21,501 nucleotides of DNA from Methanosarcinaceae archaeon UBA470 (GCA_002508425.1 DAKU01000004.1:1-21501), one strand, 5' to 3'. Counted from the first letter of the stretch, positions 8,736 to 15,816 are shown. Made by a program: numbers and translations. Notes: a model not told the origin generated them from the sequence alone.

Positions 8736-8780
8736 AAACATATTTATCCCATTGTGCATTTCATTCATTTAAGAAGGTAG
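8736..8780 (+). promoter_or_regulatory. Candidate promoter and ribosome binding site of the AMP phosphorylase gene
   Basis: AAACATATTTATCCC (8737-8750) resembles a BRE/TATA pair and would start a transcript near 8770. A second possible TATA (TACATATTTAATAA, 8677-8690) lies further upstream, so the choice is open. GAAGGTAG just before the ATG at 8787 is a plausible Shine-Dalgarno site. Confidence 0.35.
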
Positions 8781-8786
8781 AAGAAC

Positions 8787-10307
8787 ATGGAGCTAAAAGT
8801 ACAGCCAATTGACATCAAGGTCGGTAAATATAAGGTCATTCTGAACACCATCGATGCCAAGGAGCTTGGCGTGAACGAGGGCGACAGAGTAAGGATAAAG
8901 AACCACGTCACACTTACTGCTATTGTTGATTTCACTGAGGATATGATCTCTCCGGGTATGATCGGTCTTTATCATGAGGTGCAGGAGCAGCTCCAGAGGC
9001 AGTGGACCGAGTTTGTGGAAGTTGAGGCCGCAGAGAAGCCCAAGTCCACCCGCATCATAAGGAAGGTAATGGATGGCGAAAAACTAACCCAGGACGAGAT
9101 CAAAGAGCTTGTAAAGGACATAACGGAAGAAACCCTCAGTGATATAGAAATTGCTGCTTTTCTCACAGCCTCCTATATCAAGGACATGACCGAGGAAGAA
9201 ACCGAATGGCTGACAAGAGCCATGATCGAATCCGGGGAAAGGATCGAATTCGATATCCATCCCATCATGGATAAGCACTCAATTGGTGGTGTGCCCGGAA
9301 ACAAGATCTCCCTGCTCATAGTTCCAATAGTTGCTGCCAACGGCTTGCTCATTCCCAAAACCAGCTCCCGGGCAATAACAGGTGCTGGAGGCACTGCCGA
9401 TCTCATGGAGATCCTGGCACCCGTGGAGTTCACAGCAGCCCAGATAAAAGATATGACACAGAAAGTAGGAGGCGTCATCGTATGGGGAGGAGCTACTAAC
9501 ATAGCTCCGGCGGATGATAAACTCATCAAAGTGGAATACCCCCTTTCCATAGATCCACACTGCCAGCTGCTGGCTTCCATCATGGCAAAAAAAGGTGCTG
9601 TGGGAGCTGATAAAGTGGTCATTGACATCCCCACAGGTACCGGCACCAAGATACCTGATGTCAAAGCAGGGCGTAAACTGGCCAGGGACCTTATCAGTCT
9701 CGGAGAACGCTTAGGGATGGACGTAGACTGTGCTCTTACATACGGTTCCTCACCTATTGGGAGGACAATAGGTCCTGCCCTGGAAGTAAAAGAAGCTCTT
9801 GAGGTGCTGGAAACTACGCAGGGTCCAAACAGCTTGATTGAAAAAAGCGTTGGACTTGCAGGTATGCTCCTGGAAATGGGAGGTGTCGCAGCCCGAGGAC
9901 AGGGACGCGATCTTGCCCTTGAAACCCTCAAGAATGGCAAGGCTCTGGCAAAGCTCAAAGAGATCATAGCCATTCAGGGTGGCAATCCGGATGTCACCAG
10001 TAAAGACATAAAGGTCGGTGAATTCACTGCTGACCTTAAGGCACCGCACAACGGATATATCATAGAGTTACACAACAAACGCCTGGTCCAAATAGCAAGA
10101 CTTGCCGGTGCTCCCAATGATAAAGGGGCGGGAGTCTATATTCACAAGAAAAGGGGCGAATCTGTGAAACAGGGCGAAACTGTGCTCACCATATATGCAG
10201 AAAAGGACGTAAAGCTTCAGGGAGCTCTCAAGAGTGCCAGGCAGGATTCACCCATACTTGTGGAAGGCATGCTTCTTGAAAAAGTGGGAGATGTCAGAGA
10301 ATTTTAA
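8787..10307 (+). CDS. deoA: AMP phosphorylase (archaeal thymidine phosphorylase family)
   Basis: The enzyme splits AMP, and often other NMPs, with phosphate into the base and ribose 1,5-bisphosphate, the first step of the archaeal nucleotide salvage route that feeds type III RuBisCO. The 506-residue length and the extra N-terminal domain of about 84 residues distinguish archaeal AMP phosphorylase from bacterial thymidine phosphorylase. The family signature KTSSRAITGAGGTADLME is at 191-208, and the phosphate-binding DKHSIGGVPGNKIS at 162-175. The C-terminal domain ends with the usual GESVKQGETVLTIYAE biotinyl-like segment. The ATG at 8787 follows GAAGGTAG. Trm56 starts 16 bases after the stop and is probably cotranscribed. 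The isomerase and RuBisCO genes of the pathway are not in this window. Confidence 0.95.
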   Translation: MELKVQPIDIKVGKYKVILNTIDAKELGVNEGDRVRIKNHVTLTAIVDFTEDMISPGMIGLYHEVQEQLQRQWTEFVEVEAAEKPKSTRIIRKVMDGEKLTQDEIKELVKDITEETLSDIEIAAFLTASYIKDMTEEETEWLTRAMIESGERIEFDIHPIMDKHSIGGVPGNKISLLIVPIVAANGLLIPKTSSRAITGAGGTADLMEILAPVEFTAAQIKDMTQKVGGVIVWGGATNIAPADDKLIKVEYPLSIDPHCQLLASIMAKKGAVGADKVVIDIPTGTGTKIPDVKAGRKLARDLISLGERLGMDVDCALTYGSSPIGRTIGPALEVKEALEVLETTQGPNSLIEKSVGLAGMLLEMGGVAARGQGRDLALETLKNGKALAKLKEIIAIQGGNPDVTSKDIKVGEFTADLKAPHNGYIIELHNKRLVQIARLAGAPNDKGAGVYIHKKRGESVKQGETVLTIYAEKDVKLQGALKSARQDSPILVEGMLLEKVGDVREF

Positions 10308-10323
10308 TAACGGTGCTGAAAAA

Positions 10324-10848
10324 ATGGGACGAATAGTTATTTTACGTATTGGCCACAGGGCCTTCAGGGATAAACGTATAACCACTCATGTAGGCCTGAC
10401 CGCCAGAGCACTAGGTGCTGAAGGTATGCTGCTTGCTTCGGATGATCCCAGTATCAAGCAAAACATCGAAGATGTGGCCATCCGCTGGGGAGGAGATTTC
10501 TACGTTATCAATGATGTTAACTGGAAGCATGAAGTTAAAAAATGGAAAGATGCAGGCGGAAAGGTCTGTCATTTATCCATGTATGGCATCAACCTTCCGG
10601 ATGCTGTGGATGATCTAAAGCAATGTGAGCAGCTTATGATAGTAGTTGGTGCAGAGAAGGTTCCACCTGAAATATACGATCTTGCCGACTGGAACGTTGC
10701 AGTGGGTAATCAACCTCATTCTGAAGTTGCAGCCATTGCTATAACTCTGGATCGCATATCTGTGATCGATCCTCTTAGGCAGTCATTACCCGGTGGGCAA
10801 TTGTCCATAGTACCCATGGAAAGGGGAAAAAAGGTCATCGAAAGATAG
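10324..10848 (+). CDS. tRNA (cytidine(56)-2'-O)-methyltransferase Trm56
   Basis: Trm56 is an archaeal SPOUT-class enzyme that methylates the ribose of C56 in the T-loop of tRNAs using S-adenosylmethionine. The 174-residue product starts MGRIVILRIGHRAFRDKR and continues with TTHVGLTARALGA, both hallmark segments. The C-terminal knot region is seen in VVGAEKVPPEIYDLADWNVA and GNQPHSEVAAIAITLDR. The frame is open further upstream, but ATG at 10324 is preferred because it fits the family start and is preceded by GGTGCTG about 8 bases away; earlier starts at 10234 and 10291 lie in or just before the end of the preceding gene. Length matches the family. Confidence 0.95.
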   Translation: MGRIVILRIGHRAFRDKRITTHVGLTARALGAEGMLLASDDPSIKQNIEDVAIRWGGDFYVINDVNWKHEVKKWKDAGGKVCHLSMYGINLPDAVDDLKQCEQLMIVVGAEKVPPEIYDLADWNVAVGNQPHSEVAAIAITLDRISVIDPLRQSLPGGQLSIVPMERGKKVIER

Positions 10849-10898
10849 CGAAATTTCTATAAAATATCGGAAAAGAAAAAGAATCTGATCAAAAAAGT

Positions 10899-10935
10899 GA
10901 GGAGATGCAACAACTATTGCACCTCTTAATATTTA
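10899..10935 (+). terminator. Possible terminator after trm56
   Basis: GAGG (10899-10902) plus TGCAA (10906-10910) can pair with TTGCA (10917-10921) plus CCTC (10922-10925), leaving a 3-base bulge and a 6-base loop. A T-rich stretch follows. The stem is imperfect, so this is tentative. Confidence 0.4.
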
Positions 10936-10977
10936 TTTACTTATTGACAACAATGAATCTTGACATCACCTATAATC

Positions 10978-11214
10978 TTAGGTGTTTGTCTCGTTCAAAG
11001 TTTTGTTAACAACTTCTGTGGTCTCGTTTACAACCGTGGTTGTGTTCTCTGTTACAATAGGAGCTACTGTCTCGTTTACGGTCGTGGTTGTAGTCTCGTT
11101 TACCGCTGTTGTGGTTTCATTTACAGTTTCTACAGTTTTGTCTGCACAACCGGAAATGGCTACTAAACCCATAACCAGAAGTCCTAGTATCAAGAAATTG
11201 AGCATTTTCTTCAA
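10978..11214 (-). CDS. Small sequon-rich surface lipoprotein
   Basis: I do not recognise a named family. The 78-residue product has a signal peptide (Lys-Lys followed by a hydrophobic core, residues 5-20) and a lipobox ISGC with the modified cysteine at C23. The mature 56 residues hold 20 threonines and seven N-X-T sequons at N32, N39, N47, N57, N63, N70 and N74, mostly as imperfect VNETT units about 7 residues apart. This suggests a lipid-anchored, densely N-glycosylated stalk on the outer cell surface. A GTG in frame at 11223 lies inside the GGTGAT ribosome binding site, so TTG at 11214 (giving MKKMLNF) is the better start. The gene is monocistronic and convergent with trm56. Function is unknown. 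Confidence 0.75.
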   Translation of the reverse strand: MKKMLNFLILGLLVMGLVAISGCADKTVETVNETTTAVNETTTTTVNETVAPIVTENTTTVVNETTEVVNKTLNETNT

Positions 11215-11349
11215 AGTAATCACCTAGCCTTTTGTACCTACACTTATGAATTGTCGATTTAAAACTACTAAGTCCATTATCAGTGTGTAATCTGATCTTG
11301 AAAAACCTACTAGTTGTAATTTCGAACATTTGACTATTGTTACATAGAG

Positions 11350-11369
11350 TATATAGTCCCTATATAGTC
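11350..11369. repeat. Direct repeat TATATAGTC, 11-base period
   Basis: TATATAGTC occurs at 11350-11358 and again at 11361-11369, one helical turn apart. Each copy contains a palindromic core (CTATATAG spans the second). Paired sites on one face of DNA often act as operators, but no regulator is identified. Confidence 0.4.
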
Positions 11370-11565
11370 GATAGTGAGGATACCATCAATCTGCTATAAA
11401 TCTTTCGTTTTTGTTATGGACAATAAATCAGGTTCTCTGAACGTAATATTATATTTTATAATGAGTAAAAAGTCACTTTTGACTTGGTACATATGCATTT
11501 GAAGTATCAGTTCTATTTTTTATTTCGAAATATTTTTTTGTTTATATTTTTTAAAATCTAATTAA

Positions 11566-11577
11566 TTATTATATACT
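11566..11577 (+). promoter_or_regulatory. Candidate TATA box of the GNAT gene
   Basis: TTATTATATACT lies about 50 bases upstream of the ATG at 11625, predicting a start near 11598 and a leader of roughly 25 bases. It sits in very AT-rich sequence, so other boxes are possible. Confidence 0.4.
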
Positions 11578-11624
11578 GAGGCAATAGAGAACTTCTACAT
11601 ATTATCATGAAATAGTACAAAGGC

Positions 11625-12125
11625 ATGAACAGTACTCCAATTCATGGCCTTATTATCCGTAGCACGGATGTTGAAGATGTGCCTTTGCTTTTAAAATTCG
11701 TAAAAGGGATTGCAGAGTATGAACATCTAAGTCATATGGTATTAGCTACCGAGGAATCGCTTAAACAGGCTTTTTTTGGAGATAGGCCGTATGCTGAAGC
11801 TCTGATAGCTGAACTTGACACCGAACCTGTGGGTTTTTTAGTATTTTTCCATAATTTTTCTACCTTTGTAGGGAAGCCCGGTCTATATCTGGAAGATATA
11901 TATGTGCTTCCGGAGCATCGTGAAAAAGGTATTGGAGCTGCTTTATTTAACAAATGTGTCCAGATAGCCAAAGAACGTGATTGCGGACGTATGGAATGGA
12001 GTGCCTTGCATTGGAATCCTGCACGTAAGTTCTATGAAAGGTTCGGTGCTCAGCTACTTGAAGATTGGGTAATATACCGCCTGGATGAGATAATGATTTC
12101 AGATCTATGTTCTAAAATAGATTAA
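11625..12125 (+). CDS. GNAT-family N-acetyltransferase, diamine/SSAT-like
   Basis: A GNAT enzyme moves an acetyl group from acetyl-CoA to an amine. The 166-residue product shows the acetyl-CoA pyrophosphate loop REKGIGAA (99-106), the preceding strand LYLEDIYV (87-94), an asparagine N131 and FYERFGA (136-142) with the likely general acid Y137. The combination LYLEDIYVLPEHR with HWNPARKFYERFGA resembles spermidine/spermine or thialysine acetyltransferases, so a polyamine or other small diamine is a plausible substrate; this is inference from memory of the family. ATG at 11625 has only a weak AAGG upstream. The gene stands alone and is followed by a clear terminator. Confidence 0.85.
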   Translation: MNSTPIHGLIIRSTDVEDVPLLLKFVKGIAEYEHLSHMVLATEESLKQAFFGDRPYAEALIAELDTEPVGFLVFFHNFSTFVGKPGLYLEDIYVLPEHREKGIGAALFNKCVQIAKERDCGRMEWSALHWNPARKFYERFGAQLLEDWVIYRLDEIMISDLCSKID

Positions 12126-12166
12126 AGAACTTTTCTCAGAAAAGCAATGGTTCTTTCATTTTTTGC
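12124..12166 (+). terminator. Terminator hairpin after the GNAT gene
   Basis: AAAGAAC (12124-12130) pairs with GTTCTTT (12150-12156), and inside it CTTTTC-TCA-GAAAAG (12130-12144) is a perfect 6-base hairpin. CATTTTTTG follows. A second small stem (GTGAC 12171-12175, GTCAC 12186-12190) is followed by TCTTTTT and may be a backup. Confidence 0.65.
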
Positions 12167-12244
12167 ATGGGTGACTACTACCATCGTCACTCTTTTTACA
12201 TTCGGTATATGCAATATCATTGCTACAAGAGCTGAAATCAAAGG

Positions 12245-12258
12245 CGAAAGGTTTATGC
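12245..12258 (+). promoter_or_regulatory. BRE/TATA of the cytochrome-b5-like gene
   Basis: CGAAAGGTTTATGC matches the typical archaeal layout of a purine-rich BRE next to a TTTATA-like box. A start near 12281 would give a leader of about 24 bases that includes the AAGGGAG ribosome binding site. Confidence 0.55.
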
Positions 12259-12304
12259 TTTTTTACTCCTAATGTTGTTTGTTTATAATAAAGGGAGCGT
12301 TAAA

Positions 12305-12541
12305 ATGCAAGAGTTCACACTTGAAGAAGTTGCCAGGTACAGCGGAAAAAACGGTGAAAAAGCTTATGTGGTTTACAAAGACAAAGTATATGATATTACA
12401 GAGAGTGATTTCTGGTCAGAAGGGGAGCACATGGGACTGCATGAAGCTGGTAATGATTTGACGGAGGCTCTTGAAACAGAAGCTCCGCATGAATCCTCTG
12501 CCTTGGATGCATATCCTGTTGTAGGCACAATAAAAAAATGA
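12305..12541 (+). CDS. Small cytochrome-b5-like heme-binding domain protein
   Basis: The 78-residue soluble protein is a single domain of the cytochrome b5-like heme/steroid-binding family. MQEFTLEEVARYSGKNGEKAY is the usual first part, followed by YDITESDFW and then HMGLHEAGNDLT and APHESSAL, where H46 and H62 are the likely heme ligands and H42 a nearby extra histidine. The conserved end is YPVVGTIKK. The frame is open to an upstream ATG at 12272, but ATG at 12305 is preferred because AAGGGAG lies 6 bases before it and the domain begins there. No signal peptide or membrane segment is seen. Its redox partner is unknown. Confidence 0.85.
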   Translation: MQEFTLEEVARYSGKNGEKAYVVYKDKVYDITESDFWSEGEHMGLHEAGNDLTEALETEAPHESSALDAYPVVGTIKK

Positions 12542-12610
12542 GTATAATGCTTTTTGTGTTTTTGACACATGCTAGACTTCACTTACATGGAAGTTTACGA
12601 TGTTAACAAG

Positions 12611-12629
12611 TGGAAATCTATATATAAAG
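12611..12629 (+). promoter_or_regulatory. Promoter of sufCB
   Basis: TGGAAATC followed by TATATATAAAG is a strong BRE/TATA pair. The predicted start near 12649 leaves a short leader with AAGGGGG (12657-12663) six bases before the sufC ATG. Confidence 0.6.
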
Positions 12630-12669
12630 ACCCGATGGATATAACTTCGCTCTCTCAAGGGGGACATAT

Positions 12670-13416
12670 ATGCTGGAGATACAAGATCTTACCGTAGAAA
12701 TTGGGGGCCGTCGAATCCTTAATGGTATCAACCTTAATGTTGAGGACGGCTTTAAAAATGTACTATTTGGACCGAACGGTGCAGGTAAATCAGCTTTGCT
12801 GATGACCCTGATGGGATTCTCAGGTTATAAAGTAGTCAAAGGAAAAATCATTTTCAAAGGTGAAGACATCACAAATATGTCCGTGTACGAACGTGCACAA
12901 ATGGGGCTTGGGATAATGGCCCAGAGACCACCTAACATGACCGGGGTAAAACTGCGCAGTCTTTTAGACGTGGTATCTAAAAATGATCGAAAGTATGATG
13001 AGCTTGCTGAGACGCTGGACATGGTACGTTTCCTTGACAGGGACATAAATGTAGGTTTCTCAGGTGGAGAGATCAAAAGATCTGAGCTTTTGCAGTTGTC
13101 AGTACAGAATCCTGACATGGTGTTGCTTGATGAACCTGAATCTGGAGTAGACCTTGTGAGTATTGAGCAACTTGGTATCACTATCAAGAACCTTCTGTGT
13201 GGTCATGGTAAATGTGCAGGGGAAAGATATAAACATGGCAAATCAGCCCTTATCATCACCCATACCGGACAAGTACTGGACTATGTGGAAGCAGATAGAG
13301 GGTTTATACTATGCAATGGCAGAGTGATGTGTTCCGGTAACCCGCACGAGATGCTGGAGGATATTAAGTCACAGGGGTATGAGGAGTGTGTCAAATGCAA
13401 GATGAATTATCGCTGA
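12670..13416 (+). CDS. sufC: Fe-S cluster assembly ATPase SufC
   Basis: SufC is the ABC-type ATPase that drives the SufB scaffold during Fe-S cluster assembly in the cytoplasm. The 248-residue product has Walker A GPNGAGKS (34-41), the signature FSGGE (130-134), Walker B MVLLDEPESGVD (150-161) and the H-loop ITHTG (196-200). The VLLDEPESGVD segment and the MGF/YKV region separate it from transporter ATPases. Unusual here are cysteines and histidine beyond the core: C177-x-H179-x2-C182, C215, C221, and a C-terminal C240-x2-C243. They may bind metal, which is inference. sufB starts within its last 22 bases. Confidence 0.92.
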   Translation: MLEIQDLTVEIGGRRILNGINLNVEDGFKNVLFGPNGAGKSALLMTLMGFSGYKVVKGKIIFKGEDITNMSVYERAQMGLGIMAQRPPNMTGVKLRSLLDVVSKNDRKYDELAETLDMVRFLDRDINVGFSGGEIKRSELLQLSVQNPDMVLLDEPESGVDLVSIEQLGITIKNLLCGHGKCAGERYKHGKSALIITHTGQVLDYVEADRGFILCNGRVMCSGNPHEMLEDIKSQGYEECVKCKMNYR

Positions 13417-14621
13417 AGAAAAAGGCAGAAGATGCACTTAAGAAAAGTGCTGCCTATGGTGAGGATTTAAACCTTGAGGATTATCAGATTGCCAGCAAAG
13501 AGGAAGAGGTTACAGAGAATCTCATGAGCCTCAGTGCGGATGACCAGAAAACACTTCTAAATGTGGGAGTTGTACCCAATGAGGAAAACCGCAGCGGTAC
13601 TTTCATCATGCTCAACAATGCAGTCTCGCATGCATCTGTCAAACAGGAAGATGAAGTTGAGCTCATGTCCCTTCAGGACGCTATTAAGAAATACGACTGG
13701 GTGAAGGATTATTCCTGGAAACTTGTGAAACCTGATGCCGATAAATATACTGCGATGACCTACTTGCAGAACGCAGATGGCTATTTTATCCGTGCTCCTG
13801 CAGGAAAAAAATCCAAAATGCCTGTGCAGACATGCTTGCTCATTGGATCTAAAGAAGTTTCACAAATAGTACATAACATCATAGTTGTCGAGGAAGGTGC
13901 ACAGCTTGATGTAATTACAGGTTGTTCCACCAGAAAGGGTGTGGAAAAGGGATTACATCTCGGAATTTCAGAAATGTACGTGAAAAAGGGAGCCACTTTG
14001 AACTTTACCATGATACACAACTGGGCTGAACAGATAGGTGTCAGGCCCCGCACTGTGGTCCATGTTGAAGAAGGCGGCACCTATATCAACAATTATATTA
14101 CCCTGAAACCAGTGAAATCTATTCAGATGTATCCGACAGTCCACCTTAAAGGCAAAGGTGCATTTACACGGCTGAACAGCATAGGGGTAGCTCACCCCGG
14201 ATCTGAGCTGGATCTGGGAAGCAGAGTTATATTTGATGCTCCTGATACGAAGGCAGAGCTGATCTCCAGGACTATCACCACTGGTGGAAAGGTCATTGCA
14301 AGGGGAGAGATGATAGGTAATGCTGATGGAGCAAAAGGTCACCTTGAATGTCATGGCCTTGTGCTTTCGAAAGAAGGTAGCCAGAGAGCTATACCCATCC
14401 TGGAAGCAAATGTTGAAGATATCGAGCTCTCTCATGAAGCTGCTGTGGGCAGGATTGCCAGGGAACAAATAGAGTATCTTATGGCCCGTGGTCTCACTGA
14501 GGAAGAAGCTGTTGGAATGATCGTGAGAGGATTCCTTGATGTGGGCATCCAGGGAATACCAGATGAGCTTAAGGCAAGTATCGATGAAACTATTGCCAAG
14601 ATCGGTGAAAAAGCTATTTAA
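13395..14621 (+). CDS. sufB: Fe-S cluster scaffold protein SufB (archaeal minimal SUF)
   Basis: SufB is the beta-helical scaffold on which Fe-S clusters are built; with SufC alone it makes the minimal archaeal SUF system. The 408-residue product has the family core: an acidic N-terminal region, the beta-helix (about 115-315), and the conserved C-terminal helices (SHEAAVGRIAREQ, then MARGLTEEEAVGMIVRGF). C319 in GHLECHG lies where the cluster-building cysteine of SufB is expected. ATG at 13395 is chosen over GTG at 13386 because GAGGAG lies 8 bases before the ATG and would be destroyed by the earlier start. It overlaps sufC by 22 bases. No SufD or SufS-type gene is present nearby. Confidence 0.92.
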   Translation: MQDELSLKKKAEDALKKSAAYGEDLNLEDYQIASKEEEVTENLMSLSADDQKTLLNVGVVPNEENRSGTFIMLNNAVSHASVKQEDEVELMSLQDAIKKYDWVKDYSWKLVKPDADKYTAMTYLQNADGYFIRAPAGKKSKMPVQTCLLIGSKEVSQIVHNIIVVEEGAQLDVITGCSTRKGVEKGLHLGISEMYVKKGATLNFTMIHNWAEQIGVRPRTVVHVEEGGTYINNYITLKPVKSIQMYPTVHLKGKGAFTRLNSIGVAHPGSELDLGSRVIFDAPDTKAELISRTITTGGKVIARGEMIGNADGAKGHLECHGLVLSKEGSQRAIPILEANVEDIELSHEAAVGRIAREQIEYLMARGLTEEEAVGMIVRGFLDVGIQGIPDELKASIDETIAKIGEKAI

Positions 14622-14628
14622 TTGTGAT

Positions 14629-14666
14629 GCGGAGAAATAAACTCTCTGCACATTCTTTTCTTTTTG
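14629..14666 (+). terminator. Terminator after sufB
   Basis: GCGGAGA (14629-14635) pairs with TCTCTGC (14643-14649), with one G-U pair and a 7-base loop. CATTCTTTTCTTTTT follows, a typical U-rich end. Confidence 0.7.
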
Positions 14667-14684
14667 TATATAAAATATTGTTAC

Positions 14685-14700
14685 GTAAAGGTTTTTATTA
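14685..14700 (+). promoter_or_regulatory. Candidate promoter of the 290-residue membrane protein gene
   Basis: GTAAAGGTTTTTATTA resembles a BRE/TATA pair. It predicts a start close to 14722, leaving a very short leader with GAGAGG before the ATG at 14736. Confidence 0.45.
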
Positions 14701-14735
14701 TCTTATGCCATTAGGTAAAGCCGAGAGGATAATGA

Positions 14736-15608
14736 ATGAATAAACAGAGCGCTATTTCTATTTTTCTCGTTATAATTATGTTAGGTTCTGTACTTGCTGT
14801 ATTCTTTACAGGTGAGTCAAAGAACAATAACAGTGCTACAAATAATACAACAGATATTAAGGCACCTAGCATAGATACTATTACTGGTGAACATATTGAG
14901 CATCAGCTTGATTCCATTACAGATGGAATTGCAATGAGCCCGAAAGGCATCACGTCTGCTCAATTTGTTGATTTTACAAAGGTTTACAATAGTCAGTTAC
15001 AAATGTTCGAGCCAAATGCAACTCAAATGTCAGCAATATACAATGTATGGGTGACTAAAGAGTTCAGTGCCGTTGACAATAATATATCTAAAAGTTCAGA
15101 TTCGGTCTTCCAGCTGCATACCATTTATCCAGAAGTTGTTAATTTCCAATATGTGCAATCTGCAGAATCATATAATGGATATTATTTCCTGTCAAGGGGC
15201 AATAATTATTCTAACGTAGTTGGTTCACCAATGTTATTGGGTAGTGAAACAAGGATCAAAAGCGTAATAGATGTCATTTCCGGTAATGCCGAAGCCTCAC
15301 ATGATTTCGATTACTTGCTCAGTAAAACCGAGCCAGGAGCAGAAATACAGATAGTAAGTTCTGACAAGAAACTAACTGCTGATCAATACTATTTAGAGTT
15401 TAAGGCTATAGATAATGAAACATATGCCAGAAAAACTCTATACTTGAACCTCAATCAAAGTGTTCTGACAAAACTCAATTCGCTTGCAGAGAACAGCTCA
15501 AGCCGTGGACTTGAATATGATATTGCAGAAGATGGCAATATCACTACAGTGGTTGTAGAGGCCAATGAATCTGACCTTTTAAATCTTGCATTTGAGCCTT
15601 ACTCTTAA
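14736..15608 (+). CDS. Membrane-anchored sequon-rich extracytoplasmic protein, function unknown
   Basis: I do not recognise a named family. The 290-residue product has one hydrophobic N-terminal segment (about 6-24, ISIFLVIIMLGSVLAVFF) that is either an uncleaved anchor or a signal peptide, then a short Asn/Ser/Thr-rich linker (29-40) and a long soluble domain. Eleven N-X-S/T sequons (N31, N36, N37, N94, N116, N157, N227, N240, N253, N268, N277) are spread along it, fitting an exported glycoprotein. There is no cysteine, so it is not a lipoprotein. ATG at 14736 follows GAGAGG by 7 bases; another ATG at 14732 is out of frame. It has its own promoter and a strong terminator, so it is a single-gene unit. 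Confidence 0.75.
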   Translation: MNKQSAISIFLVIIMLGSVLAVFFTGESKNNNSATNNTTDIKAPSIDTITGEHIEHQLDSITDGIAMSPKGITSAQFVDFTKVYNSQLQMFEPNATQMSAIYNVWVTKEFSAVDNNISKSSDSVFQLHTIYPEVVNFQYVQSAESYNGYYFLSRGNNYSNVVGSPMLLGSETRIKSVIDVISGNAEASHDFDYLLSKTEPGAEIQIVSSDKKLTADQYYLEFKAIDNETYARKTLYLNLNQSVLTKLNSLAENSSSRGLEYDIAEDGNITTVVVEANESDLLNLAFEPYS

Positions 15609-15619
15609 GGCTCTTTTTT
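15594..15619 (+). terminator. Strong terminator overlapping the stop codon
   Basis: GAGCCTTA (15594-15601) and TAAGGCTC (15606-15613) form a perfect 8-base stem with loop CTCT, followed by TTTTTT. The stop codon TAA is the first part of the second arm. Confidence 0.85.
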
Positions 15620-15690
15620 CTATATTCAATGGAAAGACTTTTGTTCTTATAAAACCTTCTGCGCAGGCTACGTTAGCATTTTGCCGTAAG

Positions 15691-15702
15691 GTATTTAAAT
15701 AA
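15691..15702 (+). promoter_or_regulatory. Candidate TATA box of the ribosomal cluster
   Basis: GTATTTAAATAA fits a TATA box and would start a transcript near 15723, giving a leader of about 140 bases before rpl7ae. Another candidate, TTATAAAA near 15646-15653, would make the leader longer. No gene is seen between 15614 and 15865. Confidence 0.45.
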
Positions 15703-15816
15703 ATGCAACGATTGATAGCCAACGCTTGATGCACGTTTCTTTAAAAGGCAACTAACACAGGCAGTTGAAGATCATTAAGCCAAATCTGTTCTGGATTAAT
15801 TCCGGAGCTACAATGA

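Larger units (their letters stand above)
11215..11624. other. 410-base AT-rich intergenic region
   Basis: No convincing gene is seen on either strand. The region should carry the lipoprotein promoter (minus-strand GTTTTAAATC around 11257-11266) and the acetyltransferase promoter near its right end. It also holds a direct repeat at 11350-11369 and a short inverted repeat AAGTCA-CTTT-TGACTT near 11470-11485. The right third is nearly pure A+T. Confidence 0.6.

Noticed and set aside
9173..9973. 266-codon minus-strand frame inside the AMP phosphorylase gene
   Set aside because: It lies wholly antisense to a well-conserved enzyme and shows no recognisable motif; long antisense frames arise from codon bias.
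10234..10323. Longer N terminus for Trm56
   Set aside because: The extension lies mostly inside the end of the preceding gene in another frame and is unlike the family start; ATG 10324 has a good ribosome binding site.
10982..11227. Plus-strand hydrophobic Val/Ser/Thr-rich frame opposite the lipoprotein
   Set aside because: It mirrors the minus-strand repeats; the minus frame has a signal peptide, a lipobox and a ribosome binding site, the plus frame has none of these.
13968..14651. 227-codon minus-strand frame across sufB and its terminator
   Set aside because: It is antisense to conserved SufB, shows no motif and no start signals.
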